A stretch of 11,326 bases of DNA from Baffinella frigidus (taxonomy: Eukaryota > Cryptophyceae > Cryptomonadales > Baffinellaceae), in assembly GCA_026770585.1 (NCBI GenBank), contig MU646421.1, forward strand, positions 392,948 to 404,273, read 5' to 3'. Shown piece after piece: positions 1 through 6,422 of this stretch. Position numbers and translations under genes: made by a program. Position 1 is the first letter of the stretch, and every line of letters begins with the position of its first letter. The notes beneath the pieces are model-generated. The model did not search any database, was not told where the DNA came from, and saw nothing but the letters and a program-made list of their open reading frames with translations.

Positions 1-5
1 CTAGG

Positions 6-54
6 CTCATAACCTTACAGCCTAGCCGCCCTTTAGAGCCTCAATCCCCCCACA
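6..54. repeat. Dispersed repeat, copy 1
   Basis: This stretch shares the blocks CTCATAACCTTACA and TTAGAGCCT, 27 bases apart, with 8003-8050. Spacing and order are the same in both places and the bases between have diverged. It looks like a fragment of a dispersed repeat cut by the window edge. No coding sense was found. Confidence 0.6.
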
Positions 55-109
55 TGCGAAAGGAGCAGCATCCGGGCAACGTTTTGGTCCAAGCGAAGGG
101 GGCAGCGGG

Positions 110-290
110 CCACACGAGGCTATCCATGCGAACAGAACAAAACGACATTTTAAAATTTGTGGGGAAATGATCACGTTTCCGTACGGATGCCCGTACGGAA
201 ACGTGATCAAATGCTGACTTTTGGCGTGTTTCCTGGGCAATAATCCTATAATTAACTTATGAATCTGTTCGCATGGATAGCCTCGTGTGG
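110..290. repeat. Foldback element with nested perfect hairpin
   Basis: The outer arms, 110-136 and 264-290, are perfect 27-nt reverse complements. Inside is a second perfect hairpin with arms 168-186 and 191-209 (19 bp) and a 4-nt loop ATGC. The total is 181 bp and no protein is encoded. The structure resembles a foldback or MITE-type non-autonomous DNA element. No target-site duplication was identified. Confidence 0.75.
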
Positions 291-449
291 GGCAGGTCCG
301 GGGACCTTGAGACACATCTGGTCAGCGCCCGCAGGGAGCGTGATCGGGCTGCCGCGCCGGTCCAGCCACTGGTGCTCATCTCCTGCTCGCGCCCAAAGTC
401 AGAGTCACACGGAACGGGGGGCGGCGTCGGAGTTCCCCACTCGGGTTGG

Positions 450-545
450 CTGAATCAGGTATCTTCTGAGCTGAAAGTCAGAGAGCCGCTGTCGCACTGC
501 ACGGGGGGCAGCATCGGGAGTGCTAGCGCTGCCTCACGACTATTC
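450..545. repeat. 96-bp repeat unit, copy 1 (second copy at 942-1037)
   Basis: The sequence from 450 to 545 recurs at 942-1037 with the same length and only scattered substitutions. In both copies the segment is followed, directly or after an insertion, by GTCCAGCCAC-like sequence (548 and 1147). A related GTCCAGCCACTGGTGCTC block begins at 360. The region is therefore built from copies of one diverged repeat. The long open frame over it (273-839) shows no recognisable protein and runs through the foldback at 595-763. Confidence 0.7.
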
Positions 546-594
546 TGGTCCAGCCACTGGAGCTTGTCGCCTGCCCGCTACGTGAATACATTTC

Positions 595-763
595 AGCGCT
601 GTGCAGAGAAGTTGGCCACCGAAAAATGGGAAATTGAGGAAATTGGAGCCATTTTGTCAACTTTTGAGAAATCCATGGTACTAAATTTCTCAAAAGTTGA
701 CAAAATGGCTCCAATTTCTCGATTTCCCATTATTTCCCGTGGCCAACTTCTCTGCACAGCGCT
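595..763. mobile_element. 169-bp foldback element (MITE-like), copy 1
   Basis: This is a long inverted repeat beginning and ending with AGCGCT. The arms carry GTGCAGAGAAGTTGGCCAC on the left and its reverse complement on the right, and the match extends inward for most of the element, around a centre near TCCATGGTACT. A second copy of identical length lies at 10055-10223. TACATT occurs close to both ends (587-592 and 765-770) but does not abut the termini symmetrically, so it is only a possible target duplication. No transposase is encoded. The basis is the visible palindrome, the second copy and the shared ends. Confidence 0.8.
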
Positions 764-814
764 CTACATTAACCACAAGGCTCCGCCGGACCGACCAATC
801 TCATCTCGGAAGAT

Positions 815-1147
815 AACTGAAGCAGTTCCTTTTCAATAGGAGGTTGAACAGGAGAAATTGGTTAGGGCAGAGTCGATTTAATTAGGCCTCCTAATTAAAA
901 GAATTAGGCCTCCTAATTAAATGAAAACACTAATCAGGGAACTGAATCAGGTATCTTCTGCGCTGGAAGTCAGAGCGCCGCTGTCGCACGGCACGGGGGG
1001 TAGCGTCGGGAGTGCTAGCGCTGCCTCACGACTATTCGTGATTCCCTGATTAGTGTTTTCATTTAATTAGGAGGCCCAATTAAATATCCTCTGCCCTAAC
1101 CCATTTCTCCTATTCAACCTCCTATTGAAAAGGAACTGATTCAGTTG
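815..1147. mobile_element. Large foldback or paired inverted elements around a captured 96-bp repeat
   Basis: The left arm (about 815-940) and right arm (about 1043-1147) are inverted copies, sharing blocks such as AGTTCCTTTTCAATAGGAGG and TTAATTAGGAGGCC. The left arm is longer because AATTAGGCCTCCTAATTAAA occurs twice in tandem. The loop (942-1037) is a copy of upstream sequence 450-545. Downstream of the right arm the same repeat resumes with GTCCAGCCAC. So either two copies of one short element inserted in opposite orientation on either side of the 96-bp segment, or a foldback captured it. No protein is encoded. Confidence 0.7.
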
Positions 1148-1223
1148 TCCAGCCACCGGTGCTCGTCACCTGGGACGCGCCCCCCAGTCAGACAGCCGCT
1201 TTGGCACGGGGCAGTGTCGGATT

Positions 1224-1702
1224 GGGTTTAGGGTTTAGGGTTTAGAGTTTGGGGTTTAGGGTTTAGGGTTTAGGGTTCAGGGTTCCAGGTTCCGGGTTTA
1301 GGGTTTAGGGTTCAGGGTTCTGGGTTTAGGGTTCTGGGTTCCGGGTTCAGGGTTCAGGGTTCAGGGTTCAGGGTTCTGGGTTCCGGGTTCCGGGTTCCGG
1401 GTTCCGGGTTCCGGGTTCCGGGTTCAGGGTTCAGGGTTCAGGGTTCAGGGTTCAGGGATTAGGTTTCTGGGTTCCGGGTTCAGGGTTTAGGGTGGCGAGC
1501 AGCGTGTTGGGCCTTCAGGGTTTAGGGTTTAGGGTTGTGGGTTGTGGGTTCAGGGTTGCAGGTCAAGGTTTAGGGTTTCGGGTTTCGGGTTTCGGGTCCA
1601 GGGTGAATGGGTGAGTTTAGTGTGAATGGGTGGGTGTAGGGTAAATGGGTGGGTTTAGGGTGAACGGGTGGGTTTCAGGTGAAATGGGTGGGTTCCGGGT
1701 TT
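1224..1702 (+). repeat. Degenerate telomere-like array (G-rich on plus strand)
   Basis: This is a long run of 7-nt units of the GGGTTTA type mixed with GGGTTCA, GGGTTCC and GGGTTCT variants. After about 1600 it passes into a longer unit of the GGGTGAATGGGTGGGTTTA type. The unit length and core match plant/algal-type TTTAGGG telomere repeats, but the heavy degeneration and surrounding repeats mark it as interstitial. It lies just downstream, in minus-strand sense, of the exon candidate 1706-1802, so it may be intronic. Confidence 0.85.
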
Positions 1703-1705
1703 GAC

Positions 1706-1802
1706 CAGCGCAGAAGCGGTCGTAGATCTGGGCGTTGAGGTTGAGGTCGCGGTGTGCGTTGATGCCTGCTGCGTGGATCAGATGCTCTGCGCACACCCGG
1801 AT
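1706..1802 (-). CDS. Internal exon candidate on minus strand (copy 1), product unknown
   Basis: Read on the minus strand, a CT-rich tract ending in GGCAG leads into an open phase-0 segment that begins IRVCAEHLIHAAG and includes NLNAQIYDRF. Codons favour G or C in third position. The exon ends near GCTG|GTCAAA, a weak donor, so the 3' limit is uncertain. A near-identical but truncated copy lies 286 bp away at 2008-2088. The CT microsatellite doubles as the polypyrimidine tract. It joins in phase with the exon at 3296-3415 and could be the next exon of the same minus-strand gene; that is inference. I do not recognise the protein family. Confidence 0.45.
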
Positions 1803-2007
1803 CTGCCAGAGAGGGAGAGCGAGAGAGTGAGAGAGAGTGAGAGCGAGAGGGAGAGAGCGAGAGGGAGAGAGAGAGCGCGAGAGGGAGAGAGAGAGAGTGA
1901 GAGAGAGAGTGAGTGAGTGATTGATTGAGTGTGTGTGTGAGAGAGAGAGTTGAGTGAGTGAGTGTGAGAAAAAGTGAGTGAGTGAGTGAGTGAGTGAGTG
2001 AGTGAGT
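1803..2007. repeat. GA-rich microsatellite (GAGA, then GTGA)
   Basis: The tract is almost pure GAGAGC/GAGAGT repeats, changing to GTGAGTGA near 1905. All frames across it give low-complexity R/E or S/L strings and are not genes. On the minus strand it is a polypyrimidine tract immediately upstream of the exon candidate 1706-1802. Confidence 0.9.
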
Positions 2008-2088
2008 GTAGATCTGGGCGTTGAGGTTGAGGTCGCGGTGTGCGTTGATGCCTGCTGCGTGGATCAGGTGCTCCGCGCACACTCGGAT
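2008..2088 (-). pseudogene. Truncated duplicate of the 1706-1802 exon edge
   Basis: This segment repeats 1722-1802 with a few substitutions (CAGATG to CAGGTG, CTGCGC to CCGCGC), at an offset of 286 bp. The substitutions are synonymous or near-synonymous: the peptide still starts IRVCAEHLIHAAG. The copy breaks off after the codons for QIY, where GTGA microsatellite begins, so the DRF end of the other copy is missing. It could be used as an alternative exon or be a dead copy. Which of the two is spliced cannot be told from sequence. Confidence 0.55.
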
Positions 2089-2178
2089 CTGCCGGAGAGG
2101 GTGAGTGAGTCAGTGTGTGAGAGAGAGAGAGAGCTGCCAGAGAGGAAGAGCGAGAGGAAGAGCGAGAGCGAGAGAGTC

Positions 2179-2210
<32 letters not shown>

Positions 2211-2300
2211 TGCAGACGTGAGCACGGGTCTAACAGAGAGAGAGAGCAGCCGTGAGTCACTTGGATCTGCCAGAGAGCGAGAGGGAGGGAGCAGACGTGA
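2089..2300. repeat. GA-rich microsatellite with short exon-edge fragments
   Basis: GAGA-type simple repeat. Short pieces CTGCCAGAGAG recur at about 2133 and 2267, the same sequence that forms the acceptor edge of the minus-strand exon copies. The exon edge seems to have been repeatedly copied along with the microsatellite. The open frames over the tract are low-complexity artefacts. Confidence 0.75.
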
Positions 2301-2570
2301 GGCAAGTGACCAACCATGTCAACTTTCGAATAGTCCGACAGTCAACCCGAATGAGGCAGAGCTAGAAAGTGAAGAGGCGCTCACTGACAGGACACCAGAT
2401 GCCCTCTCCCCACACCACCACCCAGGGCCCGTGGGGGGGGGTATTTCAAAGGTCATTTTTGTAGGTGTTTTCGGTCAAAAGTGGACAAACGACCGCACAA
2501 ATGGCTCCAAGAACGCACCAATGGCACCAAGACCGCCCCTGGAATACCCCACCCAAGAGCCCTGCGTGGT
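2301..2570. other. Non-coding stretch, no gene seen
   Basis: The plus-strand frame is open from 2002 to 2757 but its amino-acid content is low in complexity at first and then anonymous. No splice-bounded exon and no repeat of note were seen, apart from a piece near 2475-2515 that loosely resembles the centre of the 169-bp foldback (AAATGGCTCCAAG). Confidence 0.4.
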
Positions 2571-2610
2571 ACCTGGCAGGGCGAGAGGTTGCACCCCAAA
2601 CAGCACTCCA
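2571..2610 (-). pseudogene. Decayed copy of the exon edge at 3031 and 3296
   Basis: The plus-strand string ACCTGGCAGGGCGAGAGG and the bases after it match the 3' exon edge and donor of the exon copies at 3031 and 3296 with several substitutions. On the minus strand it reads CNLSPCQ in place of RNLSPRQ and is followed by GTACCA. It appears to be an older, decayed member of the tandem set. Confidence 0.5.
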
Positions 2611-2734
2611 GCAAGTGCCGAGGCCTCACTTGGGTTTCCCTCCTATCCTCAAGTCGACGTTCCGGGTGTGCGGCACAACTCCGTCAACTTAGGGCGAAAC
2701 GGAGCGCCGTCTGCACGTACCTACCTGCACGAGA

Positions 2735-2776
2735 TTATCCCAGAAAACGAGTTCTAAAACTCGTTTTCTGAGATAA
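2735..2776. repeat. 42-nt hairpin (19-bp arms, 4-nt loop)
   Basis: The arms 2735-2753 and 2758-2776 are reverse complements with one mismatch (centre AGAAAACGAGTT CTAA AACTCGTTTTCT). Its dimensions match the perfect hairpin at 168-209, although the sequence differs. No protein coding is associated with it. Confidence 0.75.
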
Positions 2777-2796
2777 GAGAGGAACCCCCCCGCGCC

Positions 2797-2850
2797 CCCC
2801 AAACCCCGCACCCCACACCCCACACCCCACACCCCACACCCCAAAACTCC
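2797..2850. repeat. CCCCACA microsatellite
   Basis: A short array of the 7-nt unit CCCCACA, preceded by C-rich sequence. The minus-strand frame gives a G/V/W string (GVWGVG type) that is simple-repeat translation and not a gene. Confidence 0.85.
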
Positions 2851-2908
2851 AAAGGAAAGTGGCTGCATCCCCCCCAAAAAACAAAGGAAAGTGAAGAGGC
2901 GCGCACAC

Positions 2909-3126
2909 CTGGCGGGGTGAGAGGTTGCGTCCAGAGTGATAAAGAAGAAGAAGAAGGAGAAGAACAAGGAGAAGAACAAGAAGAAGAAGAAGAACAACAA
3001 CAACAACAACAACAACAACAAGAACAAGACCTGGCGGGGTGAGAGGTTGCGGCCCGAACAGAACTCCCACGGTGTGGCGGAGTAGTTGGAGTGCGTGTCC
3101 CAATCGGAGGAGAGGCCTTTGACCAT
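2909..3126 (-). repeat. Tandem copy A: exon edge plus TTG/TTC microsatellite
   Basis: This is copy A of a tandem duplication with a 271-bp offset from copy B (3180-3415). On the minus strand it holds a truncated exon (3126-3031) starting MVKGLSSDW and ending NLSPRQ before GTCTTG. A microsatellite of TTG and CTT units (3030-2936) follows, then a second short copy of the exon end (2935-2909) followed by GTGTGC. It lacks the first exon codons present in copy B (VNQRSAYM), so it is probably the derived copy. Confidence 0.7.
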
Positions 3127-3179
3127 CACCCCACACCCCAACACCTAACCCAAAAAGGAAGGTGAAGAGGCGCACACAC

Positions 3180-3295
3180 CTGGCGGGGTGAAAGGTTGCG
3201 TCCAGAGTGATAAAGAAGAAGAAGAAGGAGAAGAACAAGAAGAAGAAGAAGAAGAAGAAGAAGAAGAAGAACAACAACAACAACAAGAACAAGAC
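3180..3295 (-). repeat. TTG/TTC microsatellite flanked by 24-nt exon-end duplication (possible intron)
   Basis: On the minus strand the exon end CTCACCCCGCCAGGT appears on both sides of the microsatellite, with about 24 nt duplicated and one mismatch. The block can be read as a 116-nt intron from GTCTTG to CCCCGCCAG, with both splice sites lying inside the duplicated sequence. The same arrangement is present in copy A (2909-3030, 122 nt). The alternative is that the duplicate is only a decoy donor. Confidence 0.5.
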
Positions 3296-3415
3296 CTGGC
3301 GGGGTGAGAGGTTGCGGCCCGAGCAGAACTCCCACGGTGTGGCGGAGTAGTTGGAGTGCGTGTCCCAATCGGAGGACAGGCCTTTGACCATCATGTACGC
3401 CGAGCGCTGGTTCAC
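3296..3415 (-). CDS. Internal exon candidate on minus strand, product unknown
   Basis: A 120-nt segment, phase 0 at both ends: acceptor AACCCTAG on the 5' side, then codons beginning VNQRSAYMMVKGLSSDW, through ATPWEFCSGRN, to LSPRQ, then CAG|GTCTTG as donor. Third positions are strongly G/C. A truncated duplicate lies at 3031-3126. Removing the 3416-3974 block joins this exon in frame to the 33-nt exon 3975-4007. In the other direction it would join in phase to the exon starting at 1802 or 2088. Cys, Trp and aromatic residues suggest a folded domain, but I do not recognise the family. Confidence 0.5.
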
Positions 3416-3422
3416 CTAGGGT

Positions 3423-3475
<53 letters not shown>

Positions 3476-3974
3476 GGGTTAGGGTTTAGGTTATAGGGTT
3501 TAGGGTTTGGGGTTTAGGGCTTAGGGTTGAGGGTATAGGGTTTAGGGTGTAGGGTTTAGGTATAGGGTATAGGGTTTAGGGGTTGGGGTTTAGGGTACAG
3601 GGTACAGGGTATAGGGTATAGGGTATAGGGTATAGGGTATAGGGTATAGGGTATAGGGTACAGAATATAGGGTATCGGGTATAGGATTTAGGGTTTAGGG
3701 TTTAAGGTTTAGGGTTTAGGGTTTAGGGCTTAGGGTATCGGGTATCGGGTATCGGGTTTAGGGTTTAGGGTTTTAAGGTTTAGGTTTTAGGGTTTAGGGT
3801 TTGGGGTTAAGGGTATAGGGTTAGGGGTTTAGGGTTTAGGGTTTAGGGTTTAGGCTATAGGGTTTAGGCTATAGGGTATAGGGTTCAGGGTTCAGGGTTT
3901 AGGGTTAAGGGTATAGGGTCAAGGGTATAGGGTTTAGGGTTTAGGGTATGGGGTTTAGGGGTTAGGCGGTTCAC
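3416..3974 (-). repeat. Telomere-like array occupying a candidate intron, flanked by 9-bp duplication
   Basis: On the plus strand this is degenerate GGGTTTA, GGGTTGA, GGGTATA and GGGTATC repeat. Both edges carry GGTTCACCT (3409-3417 and 3968-3976). Read on the minus strand the duplicated word is AGGTGAACC: the first copy gives GAG|GTGAACC (donor) and the second gives CCCTAG|GTGAACC (acceptor). Splicing it out restores one copy of the word and an open frame across the junction. The C-rich minus strand is a natural polypyrimidine tract. The array and the duplication are seen directly; the intron role is inferred. Confidence 0.65.
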
Positions 3975-4007
3975 CTCAGCCGTTCCGAACGCCCGCGCTC
4001 GCCGCGC
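3975..4007 (-). CDS. 33-nt exon candidate
   Basis: On the minus strand, GTGTGTGTCTATCAG precedes eleven codons reading ARRARAFGTAE, followed by GTGAACC. The segment is phase 0 at both ends and continues in frame into VNQRSAYMM when the 3416-3974 block is removed. A partial duplicate of its acceptor edge (GATCAG then GCGCGG) occurs on the minus strand around 4450-4474. The exon is so short that the call rests on the frame continuity and the splice-site words. Confidence 0.4.
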
Positions 4008-4075
4008 CTGATAGACACACACGGGTGGGTGTTAGACACACACGGGTGGGTGTTAGACACACACGGGTCGGCATA
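4008..4075. repeat. 21-bp minisatellite, block 1
   Basis: Units of GACACACACGGGTGGGTGTTA (21 nt) occur about three times. Because 21 is divisible by three, the minus strand repeats the heptad SNTHPCV in frame. It may be an intronic array next to the 33-nt exon, with the unit unrelated to protein function. Confidence 0.85.
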
Positions 4076-4135
4076 CCCAGCGCGTACGAGTTCGGCGAAG
4101 AATGGTTTTTGACACCCTGCGAGGAGTTGACAGGG

Positions 4136-4285
4136 TAACGGCCTGAAAATGGGGTGGTTAGGCCTACGGCATTGCCTAGGACCTTCTACCGTAGGCCGAG
4201 ACGTTTTGGTCCTAGGATCCCTCGGCCTACGGTAGGAGGTCCTAGGCAATGCCGTATGCCTAACTACCCCATTGTCAGGCCGTTA
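4136..4285. mobile_element. Foldback element with 65-bp arms
   Basis: The arms, 4136-4200 and 4221-4285, are reverse complements with few mismatches, around a 20-nt spacer. Shared blocks are TAACGGCCTGA at the ends and GCCTACGGCATTGCCTAGGA inward. It lies between the two blocks of the 21-bp minisatellite and has no coding capacity of note. The spacer shares ACGTTTTGGTCC with 79-90, near the first foldback in the window. Confidence 0.8.
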
Positions 4286-4360
4286 GCCTACGAGAGTCTT
4301 CATGGACTTGGACGCCCGATCCATCGCAGGACCGAGACCGCTCAACGACGAACAATGGAA

Positions 4361-4560
4361 GAGACACACACGGGTGGGTGTTAGACACACCCTTCGACGT
4401 GTCCGACACACCCGGGTGAGTGTTCGACACGCCTGGGTGGGTGTTAGACACACCCGCGCTCACCACCGCGCCTGATCGACACACGGGTGGGTGTTAGACA
4501 CACCCTTCATCGTGTTCGACACACCCGGGTGAGTATTCGACACACCCGGGCGAGTGCCAG
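4361..4560. repeat. 21-bp minisatellite, block 2
   Basis: About nine units of the same 21-nt family, now varied (GACACACCCTTCGACGTGTCC, GACACACCCGGGTGAGTGTTC). The 21-nt phase is mostly kept, so the minus strand still reads in SNTHPGV-like heptads. A copy of the 33-nt exon's acceptor edge interrupts the array near 4450-4474. Confidence 0.85.
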
Positions 4561-4887
4561 CCAAACCTTGAACCATGAACGTGAAGTGGAACGTTGAGTG
4601 GATACTATGGCGGATCAGATCCAACACGGGCGTCGTGTATTCTCTTCTGTGAACGCCAGCCGTGTCGACCATTCCGTCAGGACATCGGTCGGCAAGATGC
4701 TGCGGAGCCCTCAGCGCCAATTACCGCGGCGAGCGGCAAGGCGCGCTCCAGGAAGAGATACGATACACGGGGTTATGACGAAAACAAGACGCTTACGCCT
4801 TCCAACGGTGCGGTGCATGCGCGTGCACCGCACCTTCAACCAAATGGGCCAACAACGCACACACAATCCAACGAGCTCACAACGCAC
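4561..4887. other. Probable intron or intergenic, with one near-perfect palindrome
   Basis: No convincing exon was found. A hairpin at 4807-4834 has perfect 11-bp arms (GGTGCGGTGCA and its complement) around TGCGCG. Frames on both strands are open for 80-200 codons because of the high GC content; none shows a recognisable domain. Confidence 0.4.
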
Positions 4888-5001
4888 CTTCTCGGCGCTC
4901 TCCGCGTCTGTCAACGCCAGCGGGTCAGCTGCGCCCCCCCCATCCACCTCAGCCTCCACGGCGCCCTCGGCTCCGCCCTCACCCTGTGCCGCGCCATCCT
5001 G
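4888..5001 (-). CDS. Possible second exon of the minus-strand membrane protein gene
   Basis: On the minus strand, GTGCTCCAG precedes 38 open codons that start QDGAAQGEGGAEGAV and end TDAESAEK, followed by GTGCGT, a good donor. Both ends are phase 0, matching the phase of the upstream exon's end. The peptide is acidic and rich in A, G and E, typical of a flexible linker. The acceptor lacks a strong pyrimidine tract and the peptide is of low complexity, so the exon is tentative. It could instead be random open GC-rich sequence. Confidence 0.3.
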
Positions 5002-5266
5002 CTGGAGCACGCGGGTGTCAGCACCAGCAGCGCAACCTTGCGGGGATGGGGCACGTGCGTGTGTGCTGTGAGCGGGGGATTGTGGGGAGCACACATGCTC
5101 CCTCGGGCAATCACGGAAGCGCGGCGAGGAGACGGTGGCACAGCCAGTCTGCCTTGGTCGTTGCCGAGGCAGACAGGCAGACAGGTTGTCCTCTGACAGG
5201 ACACTGGTCGCAGCAGCTGGCGTGGCGGGGATCTCGAAGAAGTCAGCCAGAGGGAGTCGGGCTCAC

Positions 5267-5785
5267 CGTGCTATTGTCTGAGGCCGCGAGAGCGAAGTTG
5301 AGCATCTGCATGTCCTCGCCGAGGATGGCGTCGGGCGGAATTACAGGCTGCACCAGCTGCTGCTGCCGCTGCTTCACGCCTGCCGAGCTCCCGACTGCCG
5401 GTCCTTTCAGCTCGTTCAAGAGCGCGTTCCCCCCTCGCCCTGTGAGCGACGCGAACTCCTTAACGAACTCTGGGTTCGCGGCGTACATACGCTTCACAGC
5501 AGCCAGTGCCTTCCCCCGCAGCGCCCCCCCCGGCACCCAGCGGTCTGGTGTACCCAGATTCCCGCTCGAAGCCGCAAGCGACGTTGCGCCTGGGCTCCCC
5601 CACCCGCCACCCGCTGCACAGGCCACCAGGACGAGAAGGCCCATGCCGGCAAAAGCCACTGTGACTGCTCTCCGCCGCCCGCCCGAGCCCCCCCGCGTAA
5701 CCTGCTCTATGTCCCCTACGTCGCGCGCCGCCGCAGCGCCGTCCATCCCTTCACAAACGGCCGCTGGTTCGTTCGGTACTGCCAT
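5267..5785 (-). CDS. First exon of an unknown membrane-anchored protein
   Basis: The minus-strand start lies in AAAATGGC, a good eukaryotic context, and opens 173 codons to AGCACG|GTGAGC, a strong donor; without splicing the frame stops seven codons later. The protein starts MAVPNEPAAVCEGMDG, has a basic GGRRR at about 35-39, and then one hydrophobic segment AVTVAFAGMGLLVLVACAA at 40-58. A Gly/Ser-rich stretch follows, then a soluble region with RMYAANPEFVKEF and a Q-rich patch (KQRQQQLVQ). The layout suggests a single-pass, signal-anchor protein with a short cytosolic N-terminus, such as a Golgi or secretory-pathway enzyme, but no catalytic domain lies in this exon. It is divergently paired with the gene at 5925. 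Family not recognised. Confidence 0.6.
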
Positions 5786-5924
5786 TTTCTATTCCTGGCG
5801 AAGAAGCGTTCATTCCTGGATGGCTTCTCGGAAGTGGACCAAACCGAGATTGAAAAGTGTTTTTCCCCTCGGGAAAGATGAAAAATCGTACAGTGGAGGT
5901 GTAGAGCGGAACAGGGGGGCAGCG
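5786..5924. promoter_or_regulatory. Short divergent promoter region between two head-to-head genes
   Basis: Only 139 bp separate the minus-strand ATG at 5785 and the plus-strand ATG at 5925. No TATA box is obvious on either strand and no repeat has invaded the interval, although repeats fill most of the rest of the window. It must hold both 5' leaders and probably a shared bidirectional promoter, if both starts are right. Confidence 0.45.
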
Positions 5925-6043
5925 ATGGCGGCCCCGTCGCAGCAGAAGACCTCGCTGGCAAACAAGTGGCACCGCGACTTCCAGAAGGCGCTAGAGCTCG
6001 ATGGCTGGGGGCAGGTCGAGGAGGCAAAGTCCGGCTACGAAAC
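5925..6043 (+). CDS. First exon of an unknown protein with a TPR-like helix pair
   Basis: The ATG at 5925 (GCGATGGCG) opens a frame starting MAAPSQQKTSLANKWHRDF, with KALELDGWGQVEEAKSGYE at 21-39. The spacing of W, L, G, A and Y resembles one tetratricopeptide-type helix pair, but a single repeat is not diagnostic. The likely donor is GAAAC|GTGCCG at 6044. An acceptor TTTCCTACAG at 6114 would continue with TVERWPGV in frame, giving a 71-nt intron. Without splicing the frame ends at 6143 in a less protein-like tail. A plus-strand frame that starts at 4986 runs through this exon but crosses the divergent promoter and overlaps the opposite gene, so its earlier starts are rejected. Confidence 0.5.
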
Positions 6044-6114
6044 GTGCCGCCCCCCTCGCGCCGCTCCCCTGTTTCCCAAGTTATCACCAGTGTCTTTTGA
6101 ACTCTTTCCTACAG

Positions 6115-6175
6115 CGTGGAACGCTGGCCGGGCGTGTCCCTGACCCAGTCATTCGAGGCGAACGTTAGATTTCTC
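6115..6175 (+). CDS. Possible second exon of the 5925 gene
   Basis: After the pyrimidine-rich acceptor CTCTTTCCTACAG, the frame carried over from the first exon reads TVERWPGVSLTQSFEAN and meets a stop (TAG) at about 6176. A donor could be AAC|GTTAGA just before this stop. Either the exon ends there or the protein is very short. The call rests on one acceptor and a short open frame. Confidence 0.3.
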
Positions 6176-6422
6176 TAGAGCTAGCTCGGATGCGGGGGGA
6201 TGCGGCCGAACCTACAAGAAAATCTCAGAGATAATTTGGGCTGGAGTTCAAAAGGTGGGGTCCGCACCCGTACGGATGTCACAGCGCAGAGCTGGCAACA
6301 TCCGATGTGGAAGATTGCCCAGTCCACACAGTTCCCCCCTGCGTGCGAGAGAGATTAACAGAACTTTTCGGTACGCAGGCTGGTCCGCTCGTTGAACACC
6401 GAGTCCGAATCGTACGCCCCAC
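6176..6422. other. Anonymous sequence, nothing recognised
   Basis: No exon with paired splice sites, no simple repeat and no clear palindrome was seen. If the plus-strand gene model is right, this is the start of a long intron. Confidence 0.35.

Noticed and set aside
640-720. Dinoflagellate spliced-leader sequence (AGCCATTTTG word)
   Set aside because: Only about ten bases match from memory, inside both arms of a foldback. The rest of the leader is absent, so it is not evidence for that lineage.
273-839. 188-codon plus-strand frame
   Set aside because: It reads straight through a 169-bp foldback element and diverged repeat copies, with no recognisable domain.
1224-1702. A true chromosome end
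   Set aside because: The arrays are degenerate, occur several times, change orientation, and have exon-like sequence on both sides; they are interstitial.
1675-2757. Open frames of 135, 100 and 251 codons over the GA/CT tracts
   Set aside because: They are translations of microsatellites (S/L or R/E strings). Only the short splice-bounded pieces at 1706-1802 and 2008-2088 look coding.
2689-3415. 226-codon minus-strand frame with long Leu/Phe and Val runs
   Set aside because: The runs come from TTC/TTG repeats. They are not a membrane protein; the real coding pieces are the short exon copies.
4008-4560. CRISPR array
   Set aside because: Units are 21 nt and contiguous with no unique spacers, and the setting is eukaryotic. 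It is a minisatellite.
4986-6143. 385-codon plus-strand open frame
   Set aside because: It overlaps the minus-strand exon 5267-5785 antisense and crosses the divergent promoter. Most of it is a Ser/Pro/Arg-rich shadow frame; only the end from 5925 looks real.
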